Below, piece by piece: positions 11,381 through 22,476 of a DNA stretch of 64,000 bases (the first letter of the stretch is position 1; each line of letters opens with the position of its first letter). The position numbers were made by a program, and so were the translations under genes. Origin of the DNA: Phoenix dactylifera (lineage: Eukaryota > Streptophyta > Magnoliopsida > Arecales > Arecaceae); contig NW_024067694.1 in NCBI RefSeq assembly GCF_009389715.1, forward strand, positions 737,501-801,500. The letters are read 5' to 3'. The notes under the pieces were generated by a model. It did not search any database and was not told where the DNA came from. It saw only the letters and a program-made list of their open reading frames with translations.

Positions 11381-11597
11381 ATCCCCATCCCCATCCCCAT
11401 CCTCGAGCTTGGGCTCACGCTCGGGCTCGGGCAAACGAACTTTACGAGCTCAAGCCCGAGCCTTTGTTGTGCCAAGCAAGCCCGAGCTCGAGCCCAATAC
11501 CGGGCTCGGTACCGAGCCCAAACCTAAGATTTTGTGAAACGAGCCGAGCCGAGCCCGAGGAGGCTCGGGCTCGGCTCGGCTCATTGACAGCCCTAGT
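11381..11597 (-). repeat. GAGCCCGAGC-rich fragment with hAT-like end
   Basis: The stretch is GC-rich and self-complementary, built from GAGCCGAGC/GCTCGGGC units, with a CCCATCCCCAT run at its left side. On the minus strand it begins CTAGGGCTGTCAATGA, which resembles hAT terminal repeats (consensus near TAGGGNTGTCAA). It stops at the chromovirus LTR border, and the other terminus is not seen. The hAT assignment is inference. Confidence 0.4.
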
Positions 11598-12448
11598 CTC
11601 TGGGTGTAAAAAAAAAAAAAAATTGTTATCTTGGAAATATGGCTTCCCATTTTGTTGGTCCTTGGTAATGGATTGAGCATACAAAGAACTTGGTTATCTG
11701 GTTCGTGTCAAAAAATGATGCAACTTGGTTATCCCAATGCAACTCAAATTGGTATAAAATCAACAAAGTTGGTTTTCACTCTGATCCCTTTTTCCTTGTA
11801 TTTGTTTAACAAATGATACCAAATGTGTGCTGTAATTATGTTAGAATACAGAAGTGGCAATGAAGTTTTCGTTTTTAGCGCTTCTTGTATAACAAGTTCT
11901 TCATATAACTAATGGACACATTTGTTCCACAAACTTGTGCTTCACTTATTTTAGAATTACTATGGAAAAAAATGTAGAAATGCTGATGCAAATTTGCCGA
12001 TGCTGGACACAAGCACCGTCAATAAACAAACTGCACCAAAATATTACGATATCTAAAAGCGTCGGCAATGAGTTCTCATAAAAAAAAATGGAAAAATCCG
12101 ATAGAAATTTGCTAACGCCAGAAAGAAGCATCATTAAAAAAATAAACCACGCCAAATTTTATAGGTACAGCTTTAAAGCGTCGTCTTATTATTGCCTTCC
12201 GATAACGCTTCAAATAGGGTTACAAACTTACAAATAAAATCAGATATTTGGATATGGATTGGATAGTTGTCTATCCATATTCATATTTCTTTTTCTTCGA
12301 AAGATAAGGATAAGAATATAGATATTATTCGGATGCTCAAATTTGTCCAGAGTATTATTCGGTCCACTTCCACCCTTATAAAAAAAAAAGATATCTATGT
12401 CCTGTATGGTGTTGATGTTAAACGATACGTGACAACGTAATGCATTAA
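11598..12448. other. Spacer with a CACTA-like relic
   Basis: The spacer is AT-rich and has no gene. Between about 11950 and 12230 there are diverged motifs such as AAAGCGTCGGCAATG and AAAGCGTCGTC, like the subterminal repeats of the CACTA elements to the right. An older, eroded CACTA end is the likely source. Nothing else was recognised. Confidence 0.45.
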
Positions 12449-12509
12449 GCCTCTACGCCACCTTTGCTGCCCTCACGCGCATTTGAAGTCTCCAGGAATA
12501 ACATTCTTG
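12449..12509 (+). pseudogene. Left half of an open frame split by CACTA-1
   Basis: From GCC at 12449 (just after an in-frame stop) the frame is open to the TTG target duplication at 12507-12509. Leaving out CACTA-1 and one TTG copy, the frame continues without a stop at 28300-28547. The protein family is not recognised. See the right half. Confidence 0.35.
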
Positions 12510-12549
12510 CACTACAAGAAAAATAGTTTTTTCCGGCATTTTTTATAAC

Positions 12550-12895
12550 CTTTACCGACGCTATTTAGCGTCGGTAAAAACCCCGCCGACGCAACGCAAA
12601 GCGTCGCAAAAGCGTCGGCGATACCTGAGTGGGAAAAATTTTTGCCGACGCTTAAGGAAAGCGTCGGCAAAACCAAAGCTTTACCGACGCTTCCTGAAGC
12701 GTCGGCGTACCTTGTTTTGCCGACGCACTAAAGCGTCGGCTTAAACTGCTAATTCGGCGTCCAGGCTGGGTTTTTACGACGCTTATATAGCGTCGCCTAA
12801 AGCCATTTTTACCGACGCTTTGTAATCGTCGGCGATGGCGTGCCAGCCCGTGCCAAAGGGGGTTTTTAACGACGCTTTAAAGCGCCGGGAGTGGA
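12550..12895. repeat. CACTA-1 left subterminal repeats
   Basis: Repeated units of GCCGACGCTT...AAGCGTCGGC in both orientations form short inverted pairs within the first 390 bp. The matching block is at 28110-28275. Such clusters are typical binding sites for CACTA-encoded proteins. Confidence 0.85.
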
Positions 12896-13267
12896 TTTTT
12901 TTTAAAAAAAAAAAGAAAAACAAAAGCATATTAAAAAACATATTATAGCAATATGAACCTACATTACATTTACATCAAGACAAACATACAGATCATTCGA
13001 AACATTCATATTGTCATATAAGATTAAATTTACATAAGTTTAGAATTACAATGTATTTTGAAAAATATAAGAAAGATACATATAAAACTCATTAAATAAC
13101 AGTCTAAAAAATATCAGGGACCGCATTCAGCCCATCATCTCTACGAGCTGTTGAAGTATCAGGAACTTAAAAAAAAAAGGGAAACTTTAGAAGTTAGGAA
13201 TATGAAAATCATTAACTCATGCAAAATAATAATTATGTATAGTCATCAAATACATATAGTTATTTAC
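12896..13267. other. Non-coding CACTA-1 interior
   Basis: AT-rich, poly-A-containing sequence between the subterminal repeats and the last exon of the transposase-like gene. I see no feature in it. Confidence 0.4.
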
Positions 13268-13611
13268 CTGAGGAGGGAGAAATCGCTGTAACATAGATGA
13301 AATATGCTCAAGCTGAGACTGCAAAGTTTGTTGGTTCTGCTTCAGCTCTGCCAACTCTGCCTGATGGTGATCCTTCATATCTTCAATTATTGCCCGAAGT
13401 CTACTAACTTCTGCATTGCACTGCCTTCTCCAGCATTTCTTGTATACACGCCCACTGCAGACAACTGAGTGGGGGTAACTCCAACGCCATAACCCCTCAC
13501 TCGACCATAACGCTCTGGGCACAATAATTCAGCAGCACCTGAGCTTCGACATGACTGGTCGCGTCGGATGATGATGACTCTCCGACGCGCTCTGAAATAA
13601 GAGTTGTTGCC
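13268..13611 (-). pseudogene. Transposase_24-like C-terminal exon (coiled coil), truncated by LTR insertion
   Basis: On the minus strand the exon reads into a Gly-rich block RGYGVGVTPTQ, then a coiled coil (EVSRLRAIIEDM...QAELAELKQNQQ...LQRFLPPQ) and a donor GTAAAT at 13267. This order is typical of the C-terminus of CACTA TNP1/Ptta-type proteins. A frameshift near 13430 separates the two parts. The exon's upstream side is cut at 13611 by the Athila-like LTR, and the rest of the gene resumes at 24350-25915 on the same strand. Confidence 0.7.
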
Positions 13612-15486
13612 TGATGAGAGCACAAAAGTGCGATCTACATGCTGCTTAAATTAGTATTACTGCCAACATATAACGATAAAATCACTAAGTTAATACTATA
13701 TTTTTGTTTGGCACAGGTTAGTATAAATTAAAGTCTAAATGCGCATTTGGTAGGGATTAGAGGGATGCATCATGGCCCCAAACTGCGCGGGCCCAATCCT
13801 GCCATGATCTGATCGAGTACATGTGTACCCAAACATCCGAGCCCGCGTGCGATCTCCTAGTGATCATCGCGTTCCCTCCTTTCCGGATTAGCACACACAC
13901 TCTTTCGAAATAGAGACTCCCACTCTCACTTCATCACAAAGAAAAAGACCTTTTTAACCTCCAATCCCATGAAGAATAGCTGAAAATACTATTCATTCCT
14001 GAAGTTACTGTTCATGCTGAAATCACTGTTCATATGAACAGTGTTCCGAGATGAAACTATCCAGATGAACAGTGTTCCGTGAAAACACTGTTCATATGAA
14101 TAGTGTTACGTGAAAACACTGTTCATATGAATAGTGTACGTAAAAACACTGTTCATATGAATAGTGTTACGTAAAAATACTGTTCATATGAACAGTGTTA
14201 CGAGAATTTTTTTTAATAGGGTGTTCACTGTTCTTCTTCCTCCCAGCAGCTTCTTCAGCCCGTAGCTCCATTCCAGACCAGCTGCCATTCCGGATTTCAA
14301 GCAAATGAAGATCCCCAGCGATCACGCGTCAAGTTCTTCTTCCTCCCGTCGATCTAGCAGCCAGCCAGCCCCTCTTCCAAGCCTCCCAAATCGGCAAGTT
14401 GCTTCCATCCCGCCTCTGCACGAACGGATCCACGTCCTCCCAGAATCCCAACCTCAGCCTGCGCCTCCTTCCTTCCGCCCGTCGATCCCACGGCATCAGC
14501 CTCCTTCTCGGAATCACAGCAGCCTCCTCCGCCTCAGCCCGCGTCTCCTTCCGTCTGTGATCAAGGAACCGCAGCCAACATCCTTCCCGAATCAGCATCC
14601 ACCGCGTTCGTGGTCAATCTCCTCCACGATCCGCCCAGCCACGGCATCCTCGCATCCGGATCAGCGCCTCCATTCCGGAGACCCAATCCCATCGATCACG
14701 CACCCCGGACGTTCCCTCTTCCGCATCTGCAATCGGCCGGCCGTGATTCCTCCCCTAATTTCAGCACCTCGCGACTATAAGAGGAGGGGTGGAGAGGCCA
14801 TCGGGAGGGGAGAGGAGCTCGGTTGGGGGCCAAGTGACAGAGGAAAGAACAGAGCCATGCTCTGTTCTTGAAGGAAAAGAATAATAAAAAAAAAAGAAGA
14901 AGAAGGTTTTTTTCCATCGTGGGAGAGAAAGGAATTTTCTTATTTTTATTTTATTTTTTATTTGCAGAATAAAGAAGCATCAGGCTTCATGTCCAATCTT
15001 CCTTTTTACTTTTTGTAATTAGTTTTCTTTTCATGAAGTCAAGCAATTTCCTTTCGTGCAATCCTTGTTCTAGGTTCCGTTTAATTTCTGTTTTTTATGC
15101 AATACATTAAATGTTCCTTTATGCAATTTGTGTTCGCTTCAATCTTCTTGTCTTCATCCGTTTTAATTTATGCTAAAGTTTTTCTTTTCCATTAAATATA
15201 TAAATGCTTTTCGAATTTAAGTACCTGTCTTTCCGTTAATTTCAATTAGTAAATCATCTCATATCCCCAACATAATGTTTTTCTTTTATTATTCAAAAAT
15301 CGATTTTGAATCCGAGTGAACGTTCTAATTTTTATGCAACTCCAATCGTCTCCCTGTGGATCGACCTCTTACAACCGCTATTCTTCGAGTAGGAAAGGTA
15401 AGAGTAAAATTAATTTAAACTTTGTTTGTCGGTTCTAACAACGATCTGTTTAGCATATTTTTAGGTAAACAGAAATCGGACGAACA
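13612..15486 (+). repeat. 5' LTR of the Athila-like element
   Basis: TGATGAGAGCAC...GGACGAACA, about 1875 bp. It contains the CACTGTTCATATGAACAGTG array (14019-14205). The frames at 14305-14917 are C/T-rich LTR sequence repeated in the 3' LTR with frame-changing differences, so they are not genes. Confidence 0.85.
14019..14205. repeat. Tandem palindrome array in the Athila-like LTR
   Basis: About six units of roughly 30 bp, each centred on CACTGTTCATATGAACAGTG or a close variant (a perfect 20 bp palindrome in the best copy), joined by TTACGTGAAAA. The same array recurs at 22882-23067. Confidence 0.85.
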
Positions 15487-15492
15487 GAATTT

Positions 15493-15510
15493 TGGCGCCG
15501 TTGCCGGGGA
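15493..15510 (+). other. Primer-binding site (tRNA-Asp)
   Basis: TGGCGCCGTTGCCGGGGA sits just inside the 5' LTR. It matches the complement of the tRNA-Asp 3' end used by Athila-lineage elements. Confidence 0.85.
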
Positions 15511-16377
15511 GGCAAATCGAGAAGCAAGAACGATCACGAAGATCAAAACAAATTTTGGATGCCCGGAGTGAACGCACTCCGGTAGTAAGTTTTTATTTTT
15601 ATTAATTTTTCTTATTTTGATAATTTCTAGTTAATAATTTCGTAGTTATTAAATTCTAAAATTTGAAATTCGAAATTTAAAGTTTGTTTTTTTAAAAAAA
15701 AAGTAAAAAAAATTAAAATTCAAAAAAAAAGATAATTAAAAAAATTGAAAAAATTTCCAAAATTCAAAAAAAAAATCAAAAATTTAAATTCAAAATTTGA
15801 ATTATGTGATTCGAAATTTGAGATTTAAATTAAAAAAAAGGTTAAAAAATTAATTTAAAAAAAAAAATTTTTGCTAGTAATTGATAGGGTGCAATCCTCC
15901 GAGGTGATCATACCTCTATTGGGGCTCCTCACGGAGTAATCTCCAGAGCTTATTCAACGGGCATTCGGAGATTGACTGACGCATAATGATTAGTTTTAGT
16001 TTACATTCAAGTTATTCCTATATAAAAAATTAAAAAAAACAACATAAAATTAAAAAAAAAATTAAGAAAAATAAAAAAAATAAAAAAATTACTTGCTCAT
16101 TTAATCAGTACAACCTAATGACATTGCATAAACTTTAAAAAACCATTGATTATTTGCTGCATTTAGTATTAAGCATTTGCATAAAAGAATTTAAGGGCAA
16201 AACCCATTAAAAAGATAAGGTCAGAAAGTCATTACCTGTCCTTAGCCCAAAAATCACCACCTTGCATACTTATCCTAAGCCAAATTAAATTAAAATCAAA
16301 TTAAACGTTGGCCTTAGGGTTTTCGAGCTCAATTAGGCTCTTGGAAAGAAGCGGCTGAAAGCCACTCCGGTGAGGAT
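15511..16377 (+). other. AT-rich leader of the Athila-like element (left part)
   Basis: Non-coding leader with long A and AT runs (15650-15880, 16020-16090). It continues at 18082-18462 after the PIF/Harbinger-like insertion. Confidence 0.5.
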
Positions 16378-16380
16378 TTA

Positions 16381-18078
16381 GGCCCTGTTTGGGGGAGCTG
16401 TTGGCAGTAGAGATGTTGGAAGTAGAGCTGTTAGAAGTAGAGCTGTTGGAAGTAGAGCTTTTATAAAAAGCTGTTTGCTGTTTGGTAACTACATTTCTAA
16501 AGTGCTGTGGTACTTTAACATTTGTTTGGTAAACAAACTGAGAAAGTACTTTTGTATGACAAAATGACCATAAAGGACATTATTAGTATTATACAATAGT
16601 GCATAATAAAATATAATATATATTAATACATAAATATATGATATAGTATAATATTAATGTAATGTAACATAATATTATTATAATATAGTACTATAACATT
16701 GTATACTATAGGATAATAATTTAAAATAATATTAAATTATTTAACATAACATAATATTATATTATATTATATTTATAGTATAATACAATAATAAATGTAT
16801 AAAATATTATAATTATTAGTATAAATTAATTTTTTACTCTTTTGATGACCATTATTTCTCTAACAAATTTTCTAACTAGGTGAAAAAATTGGTTAAATAA
16901 TTACTAATATTTTTATTTATTTATTTATTTATTATTTTATTTCATTGAAATATATTTATTTATTATTTTATTTATTTATTTATTCGTTCATTTATATACA
17001 TATTTATTTATTTATTTATTTTTCTTTATTTTTCTTTTTTTTTCCTTTTCTTTTTTTTCTTCTCTTTTTTTCTTTCCTTTTCTTCTTTTTTTTTTCTTTT
17101 CTTTTTTCTTCTCTTCTTCTCCTTCCTTCCTCTCTTTCCTTCTTCTCCTTTCTTCTTCTCCCGCGAAGCCGGCGGCGCCGGAAGGGGGACCGGGCCGCGG
17201 GAGGGGGGCCGGGATGGCGGGCCGCGGCGGCCGCGGGAGGAGGGGGGCTCGGGACAGGGCCGGGACAGCGGGCCCTGACGGCCGCGGGGGGAGGGGGGCT
17301 CGGGAGGGGGCCGGGACGGCGGGCCCCGACGACCGCAGGGGGAGGGCGGCTCGGGAGGCGGCCGGGACGGCGTGCCGCGGCGACCGCGGGGGAGGGGGGC
17401 TCGGGAGGGGGCCGGGACGGCGGGCCCCGACGACCGCGGGGGGAGGGGGGCTCGGGAGAGGGCCGGGACGGCGTGCCGCGGCGACCGCGGGGGAGGAGGG
17501 GCTCGAAGGGGGCCGAGACGGCGTGCCGCGGCGACCGCAGGGGAGGGAGGGCCTCGGGAGGGGGCCGAGACGGCGGGCCGGCCGGGGAGGCAGCGGCCAT
17601 GGCGGCCCCTTCCCTTCCTTTTTTTTTTGGCTGTGTGGTGGGTCGCAGCGGCGGGGGGCTCGGGTGGGGGCTGGGGGGCGCGGCCACGGGTGGCCGGCGT
17701 GGTGGCTGCCTCCCAAAAAAAAAAAAAAAAAAAAGAGGAGGGCCGACGGCATTGAGGAGAAGGAGATAGAGAGGAAGAGAGAGAGAGAGAGGGGGGATGG
17801 TGAGAGAGAAAGAGGCGGTGGGATTGAGATTTTTGGGAGGAAAAAGAAACTTTTAAATGGGGGTATTTTGGTCAAAAATACAGCTTTCCGACAAAGCTGA
17901 AAACAGCGTTTTCGGAAAGCTCCAAAATTGAGCTTCTGCCAAAAAGCTGTTTTCAGCTTCCCGCAAAAGCTGAAACAGCTTCTTGGAAATTTTACCAAAC
18001 ACACTTTTTTCCCTAAAAGTACTTTTGGAGGGCCAGAAAGTGCTTTTTGGCCCTCCAAAAGCTCCCCCAAACAGGGCC
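16381..18078. mobile_element. PIF/Harbinger-like non-autonomous element
   Basis: Perfect 19 bp terminal inverted repeats (GGCCCTGTTTGGGGGAGCT) are flanked by 3 bp TTA duplications (16378-16380 and 18079-18081). TTA duplications and GGCCCTGTTTGG-type ends are the hallmark of PIF/Harbinger elements. The 1.7 kb interior has no transposase. It contains an AT-rich part, TTTA repeats (16910-17025), a pyrimidine tract (17030-17160) and a GC-rich 51 bp minisatellite. All long open frames here (up to 352 residues) follow from composition and are not genes. Confidence 0.85.
17165..17615. repeat. 51 bp GC-rich minisatellite
   Basis: About eight copies of a unit containing GCCGGGACGGCG and CGACCGCGGGGGAGG. 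The core recurs at 17260, 17311, 17362, 17412, 17463, 17513 and 17565, a period of 50-51 bp. Because 51 is divisible by three and the unit lacks stops, several frames stay open on both strands. Confidence 0.85.
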
Positions 18079-18462
18079 TTAGTAATTGGTGATGTCTAGG
18101 AAAGTTTTACAACAGTGAGAACTGTTACGGGTATTGTGGTATCGGTGTATTCTTTCTAGCACCACCACACACCCCGGGACTTTCCTGGTCACTGGTTACT
18201 GGATTGCTTAACTGGTAAGCTCAAGCTTAATCTGAAAGGGAGATTAGGAGCTGTCTAATCTAGGAGAGAATTTTAGAAATTTTTTAACCTAATAAATCTC
18301 TGTGCAACTAGATTTAAGAAGCTACTAAACCTCACTTAATTCTAAGACTAATAGGGTCAAATTGTTGTGTGGTGTTGGTTGTGGTCATCTGTGTCTAGCC
18401 CTTCTCTTCTCTTAGGATTTCGTTTATTTTAGGAGTCAAATCTAATGAATTGTTGATAATGT

Positions 18463-19958
18463 ATGCATGGTAGAAGGTCATTAAGGGATAAGTTAACCCC
18501 ACTTGATCCTGAGATTGACAGAACTTTTCATCACAACTTGCAAACTGTAAACCAACTGTCAATCTCTATAATGGGTGAACACATTAGAACTTTGAATGAG
18601 TTGTTCGCACCCGCATCCGCTAGTCCCCCTACTTGCATAGTATTACCAATTAATAATGCAGCCCAATTCGAGATTCGGGCTGCAACAATAAACATGTTAC
18701 CCAAGTTTCATGGGTTCGAGAGTGAACAACCCTACATTCATCTAAACAAATTTTTGACAATCTGTCAAACATTTAGAAATCAAAACTTAGATGAAGAGGG
18801 TATTAAATTAAGGTTGTTTCCCATGACTTTAGAGGATCGTGCTGCTGCATGGCTGTATTCCCTTGCTTCAAATTCCATCACATCATGGGAACAACTATCT
18901 AGGAAGTTCATGGCTAATTTCTATCCCATGGTAAAAACTGAAAAAATTAAGGATGCCATCAGAACTTTTAGAGAAAAATCTGAGGAGGAATTTTTCCAAC
19001 TTTGGAAAAGATTCCATGATCTTTTGGTCAAGTGCCCGCACCATGGGCTTGGCTTGATAAGGCTGATCTGGTCTATTTCTTTTACAAAGGACTACCTCCG
19101 GCACATAGAAACATGATTGAGTCCATGCACAAGGGTAGGTTCATGAACCAAACCCCAGATCAAGCCTATGAATTTCTTGTTGACTTAGCTGAAAATGCCC
19201 AAAATTGGAGTAGCTATGGTGAGGAAGTAAATAGAGATGAGTTCGGGTCTAGAAAATCAGGTAATTATGAAATGAAAGCAGACCCAGAACTCAAAAATGT
19301 CATGTCCAATCTGGTGACTGGAATGAACAACTTAAGCAAAAAGTTTGATGCTTTCACTGTTTCCACTAGCTCAAGTTCATATAAAGAGTGAAATCCTATC
19401 ATGAAAGTGGAACACGAGCCACAGGGCTTATGTATCTTATGTAACAGTTCTGAGCATCTAGTGGAGTGCTGCCCTAATCTGCCCACCATAAAGACCGAAC
19501 AAGCAAATGCTCTAAATTCATATAGTGCCTTTAAGAAGCCCACTCCCAACTCGTTCAGTCTAGTTTACCATCCTGATAATAGGTTCCACCCAAATTTCTC
19601 ATACAAGCAGAATGAACCTATTCAGCATCAAGGTGGTCCATCAGATTTTCAGAACAACTTCCCCAGGATAGGTCCATCACAAATGAACCAACCATTGGCT
19701 CCATCTGTACCTCCTTATAATGCCCCTATCCCACAGCAACCTTCACAATTAGAAACCATGATGGCTAATATGATGAAACAACAACAAGATTTTATCAAGC
19801 AACAACAACAGACCAATACAGCCCAAGCCCAGACTAACCAATTTCATGCGCAAGCAATTGCAAAACTTGAGGTTAGTCTAAGCCAAATAGCAAACTCTCT
19901 AGGGGATAGAAAGAAAGGTGAACTACCTAGTCAACCAGTGCCTAACCCTAGTAGATAA
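18463..19958 (+). pseudogene. Athila-like gag (frameshifted)
   Basis: The ATG at 18463 begins a frame with the Athila gag pattern: an N-terminal linker, then the retrotransposon gag domain (about 18690-19050) with the FHGFESEQPYIHL motif, an RLFPMTLEDRAAAWL motif and FHDLLVKCP. A frameshift at about 19040-19055 moves the reading into the next frame (LPPAHRNMIESM...), which has a stop at 19389-19391. The sequence then continues with a single CxxC...C-type knuckle-like segment (19425-19470) and a Gln/Pro-rich tail to the stop at 19956-19958. The same frame stays recognisable to the protease, with another stop near 20217. Confidence 0.8.
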
Positions 19959-20237
19959 CAAAATCAAGGTCAGAGAGATCAGTATCAAACCAATTCTAAT
20001 GGAAATCTGACCTATGAAGTCCAGGCAATTACCACTTTAAGGTCTGGCAAGCAAGTGGACAATAAAGTCCAACTTCCTGAACATGAAAAAGAAAATAAAA
20101 ATGAATCCGATAAGAATCCTATTCAGAAGAGAGGTCAATCAGAAAAAAAGGAAAAACCCATAGAAACATACAAACCTAATGTTCCCTTTCCCAGTAGACT
20201 TCGGGACTCCAAGAAATAATCTAACTTTGATGAAATA

Positions 20238-21059
20238 ATGGAAGTTTTTAAAACTGTTCAAATAAATATATCTTTTCTCGATGCCATAAGACAAATTCCC
20301 TCCTATACAAAATTCTTGAAAGACCTCACCACGGTCAAAAGAAAAACCAGTATTCCTAGGCAAGCTGTTATGGCTGCACAAGCCTCATCTCTCATTCAAC
20401 AACAGATTGCCCTGAAATTCAAAGACCCTGGTTGCCCCACCATTGAAATAAAAATAGGAGAGACGATCATCCAGAGAGCCCTATTAGATTTAGGAGCCAG
20501 TGTGAACCTACTTCCCTACTATGTGTACCAAAAGTTAGGTTTGGGGGAATTAAAGCCCACAAATATTACCCTTTCCTTAGCAGATAGGATGGTGAAGTAT
20601 CCCAAGGGGATTGTAGAGAATGTAATAGTGAAGGTAAACGAGTTTTACTATCCTGTGGACTTTGTTATCCTTGAGACCGAACCTGTAATACATCCAGACA
20701 TTCACACACCTATAATTTTAGGGAGACCTTTCTTAGCCACAGCAAATGCTGTGATCAATTGTCGAAATGGGATGCTGAAATTATCTTTTGGCAACATGAA
20801 AGTCGAGCTTAATGTCTTTAACATAAGTAAACAACCACCAGACGATGAAGAAATCAATGAAGTTGACATGATTGAAAGTTTGGTTCAGGAGACTTTCTTT
20901 CAAACTTATAGTAAGGACCCTTTCGAAGCTTACCTTGCCCATTTCGATGAAGGGGTCAAGCATGCGCTCCCTAATTCTGTTCCCCTCATGAGCATAGATC
21001 GTCATCAGCCAACTGTTCTTCCTCGGACTCTTCCAAAACCATTCTTAGATAATGGTTGA
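20238..21059 (+). CDS. Athila-like retropepsin (aspartic protease) domain
   Basis: A 273-residue frame is in phase with the gag tail. It carries the catalytic LLDLGASVNLLP motif near 20482-20516 (DLGA rather than DTGA/DSGA), the flap region, and an ILGRPFLATANAVIN segment near 20715-20760. Athila protease releases gag from the polyprotein. The frame ends after a short acidic tail, where an autonomous element would go on to RT. This copy stops, so it encodes gag and protease only. The start given is a frame start; translation would normally come from gag. Confidence 0.8.
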   Translation: MEVFKTVQINISFLDAIRQIPSYTKFLKDLTTVKRKTSIPRQAVMAAQASSLIQQQIALKFKDPGCPTIEIKIGETIIQRALLDLGASVNLLPYYVYQKLGLGELKPTNITLSLADRMVKYPKGIVENVIVKVNEFYYPVDFVILETEPVIHPDIHTPIILGRPFLATANAVINCRNGMLKLSFGNMKVELNVFNISKQPPDDEEINEVDMIESLVQETFFQTYSKDPFEAYLAHFDEGVKHALPNSVPLMSIDRHQPTVLPRTLPKPFLDNG

Positions 21060-22463
21060 AAAAAAAAGGGGGATCTACATTATGTCTGGCTGAAGACATA
21101 AAACTTAGCGCTCTTGGGAGGCAACCCAACATATAAATATTAAAAAAATAAAATATATATATATATATATATAATTTACTAACATGCAGGTTTGGAGTTT
21201 TTTTGGCCCCAATTGTCACTTTACCCACCCATATCAGGTAACTTCTCCTCTGTCCTATTACTACTTTAAATCTTCTTTAACATTGAGGACAATGTTAGAT
21301 TTAGGTATGGGGGAGAGACTATTTTTGATTTTTTATGCAATTTAAAAAAAATAGAAAAAAGGGGGATTTTAAATTTTTAACTCAAACTCTAATCTTTTTG
21401 GCTGTACAAACTAGGAATTGCTTTGACAATAGCTTTGAGTTAAGGAATATGATAGCAGTTCTAGCTTGAGTTTTCGTCCCACCTATCTTCTGCTAACATG
21501 ATACAAGATGATTTAGCACCTACACGTAAACATATGAATAGTGGGGTATGTATAATTGCAACTAATATGAATACTTTTAATCTTCAGGATAATTTAAAGT
21601 TATATGTGTGATGAACACTCAAAAAAAAAGAGAGAAAATAAAATAAAATAATGAGTTTATTTTAAGTCTTCTCACTGAGTAACCGGGCCTCTTGCCTGGC
21701 AAGCAGCGAGTGTTCGCGTAAAAAGGTGAGGATGGCTGAGATTAAACTCTGAGTGACTAATTTGGCCTTGGAGCCTAGTTGACTTGAGTTATTAAGCCTG
21801 TTAGGGTATCTTTACACCTAGTGCCCTAAGCCATCTGGATCGGAAGTCATTGGCCTAACACTCGCTACATGGGTTAGCTAGAAAGCTTAATAAGGCTAGA
21901 TATTGCACAAGTCATTCTTTTTAGCATTCAAAAAAAAATAATAAAATAAAATAAATAAATAAATAAATCTGGGATGTTCATTACCATTTAACTCTAGAAA
22001 GTCCTGAAAATTGAAGTGATTATGTTGGAAGTAAGTGAAAGCCACTCATTTATATGATACTATCTTGCACATCACTACATTGTTAGCAGATAGATAGGGT
22101 GTAATGAAACTTGAGTTAGACCCTGCTTAAATATGATACCAACAAGTCTCTATTGTCCTTGCAATTCTAGTTTCATACAATAATACTTGTTCAAATTTCG
22201 AGTTAAAAATTAGAAATTTCTGACTAATGAAGTTTGTGGGTAACTTCACTGCAAACCCTCACGAGACAACACTCGTCCACTAGGATAACCTAGGGGTTTA
22301 AAGGCTTGTTGCAGGTGCTAAGTGCAATCGTGATGCTCTACGAAAGTGGGTACGTATCTCAGTTTTATGTACTTAGCTTCAATAAAAAGTCATGGGTGAG
22401 ACTACATCTTTTGTGCCCTCATTTTATCGTTTACTTATTAATTGCTAGAGACTAGCAATAAGC
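21060..22463 (+). other. Non-coding 3' part of the Athila-like element
   Basis: There is no RT, integrase or env-like frame. An Athila-typical segment ATTGAGGACAATGTTAGATT with a purine run (TATGGGGGAGAG) lies at 21282-21316. A TA microsatellite lies at 21151-21172, and several A-rich and AATA repeats occur. I see nothing else. Confidence 0.55.
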
Positions 22464-22476
22464 TAGTTGGGGGGTG
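22464..22476 (+). other. Polypurine tract of the Athila-like element
   Basis: A TAGTTGGGGGGTG run lies immediately before the 3' LTR start TGATGAGAGC. Confidence 0.7.

Noticed and set aside
14305-14917. A 188-residue Pro/Ser-rich frame
   Set aside because: It lies wholly within the 5' LTR of the Athila-like element. The 3' LTR copy (23171-23733) is frame-disrupted at the same place, so it is not a conserved protein.
10469-17025. CRISPR-like arrays suggested by regular repeats
   Set aside because: The genome is plant nuclear; the regular repeats are LTR minisatellites and AATA/TTTA microsatellites without unique spacers.
16945-18070. Open frames of up to 352 residues on both strands, rich in Arg/Gly/Pro
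   Set aside because: They arise from a 51 bp GC-rich minisatellite and pyrimidine tracts inside a PIF/Harbinger-like element; several frames are open at once and no domain is visible.
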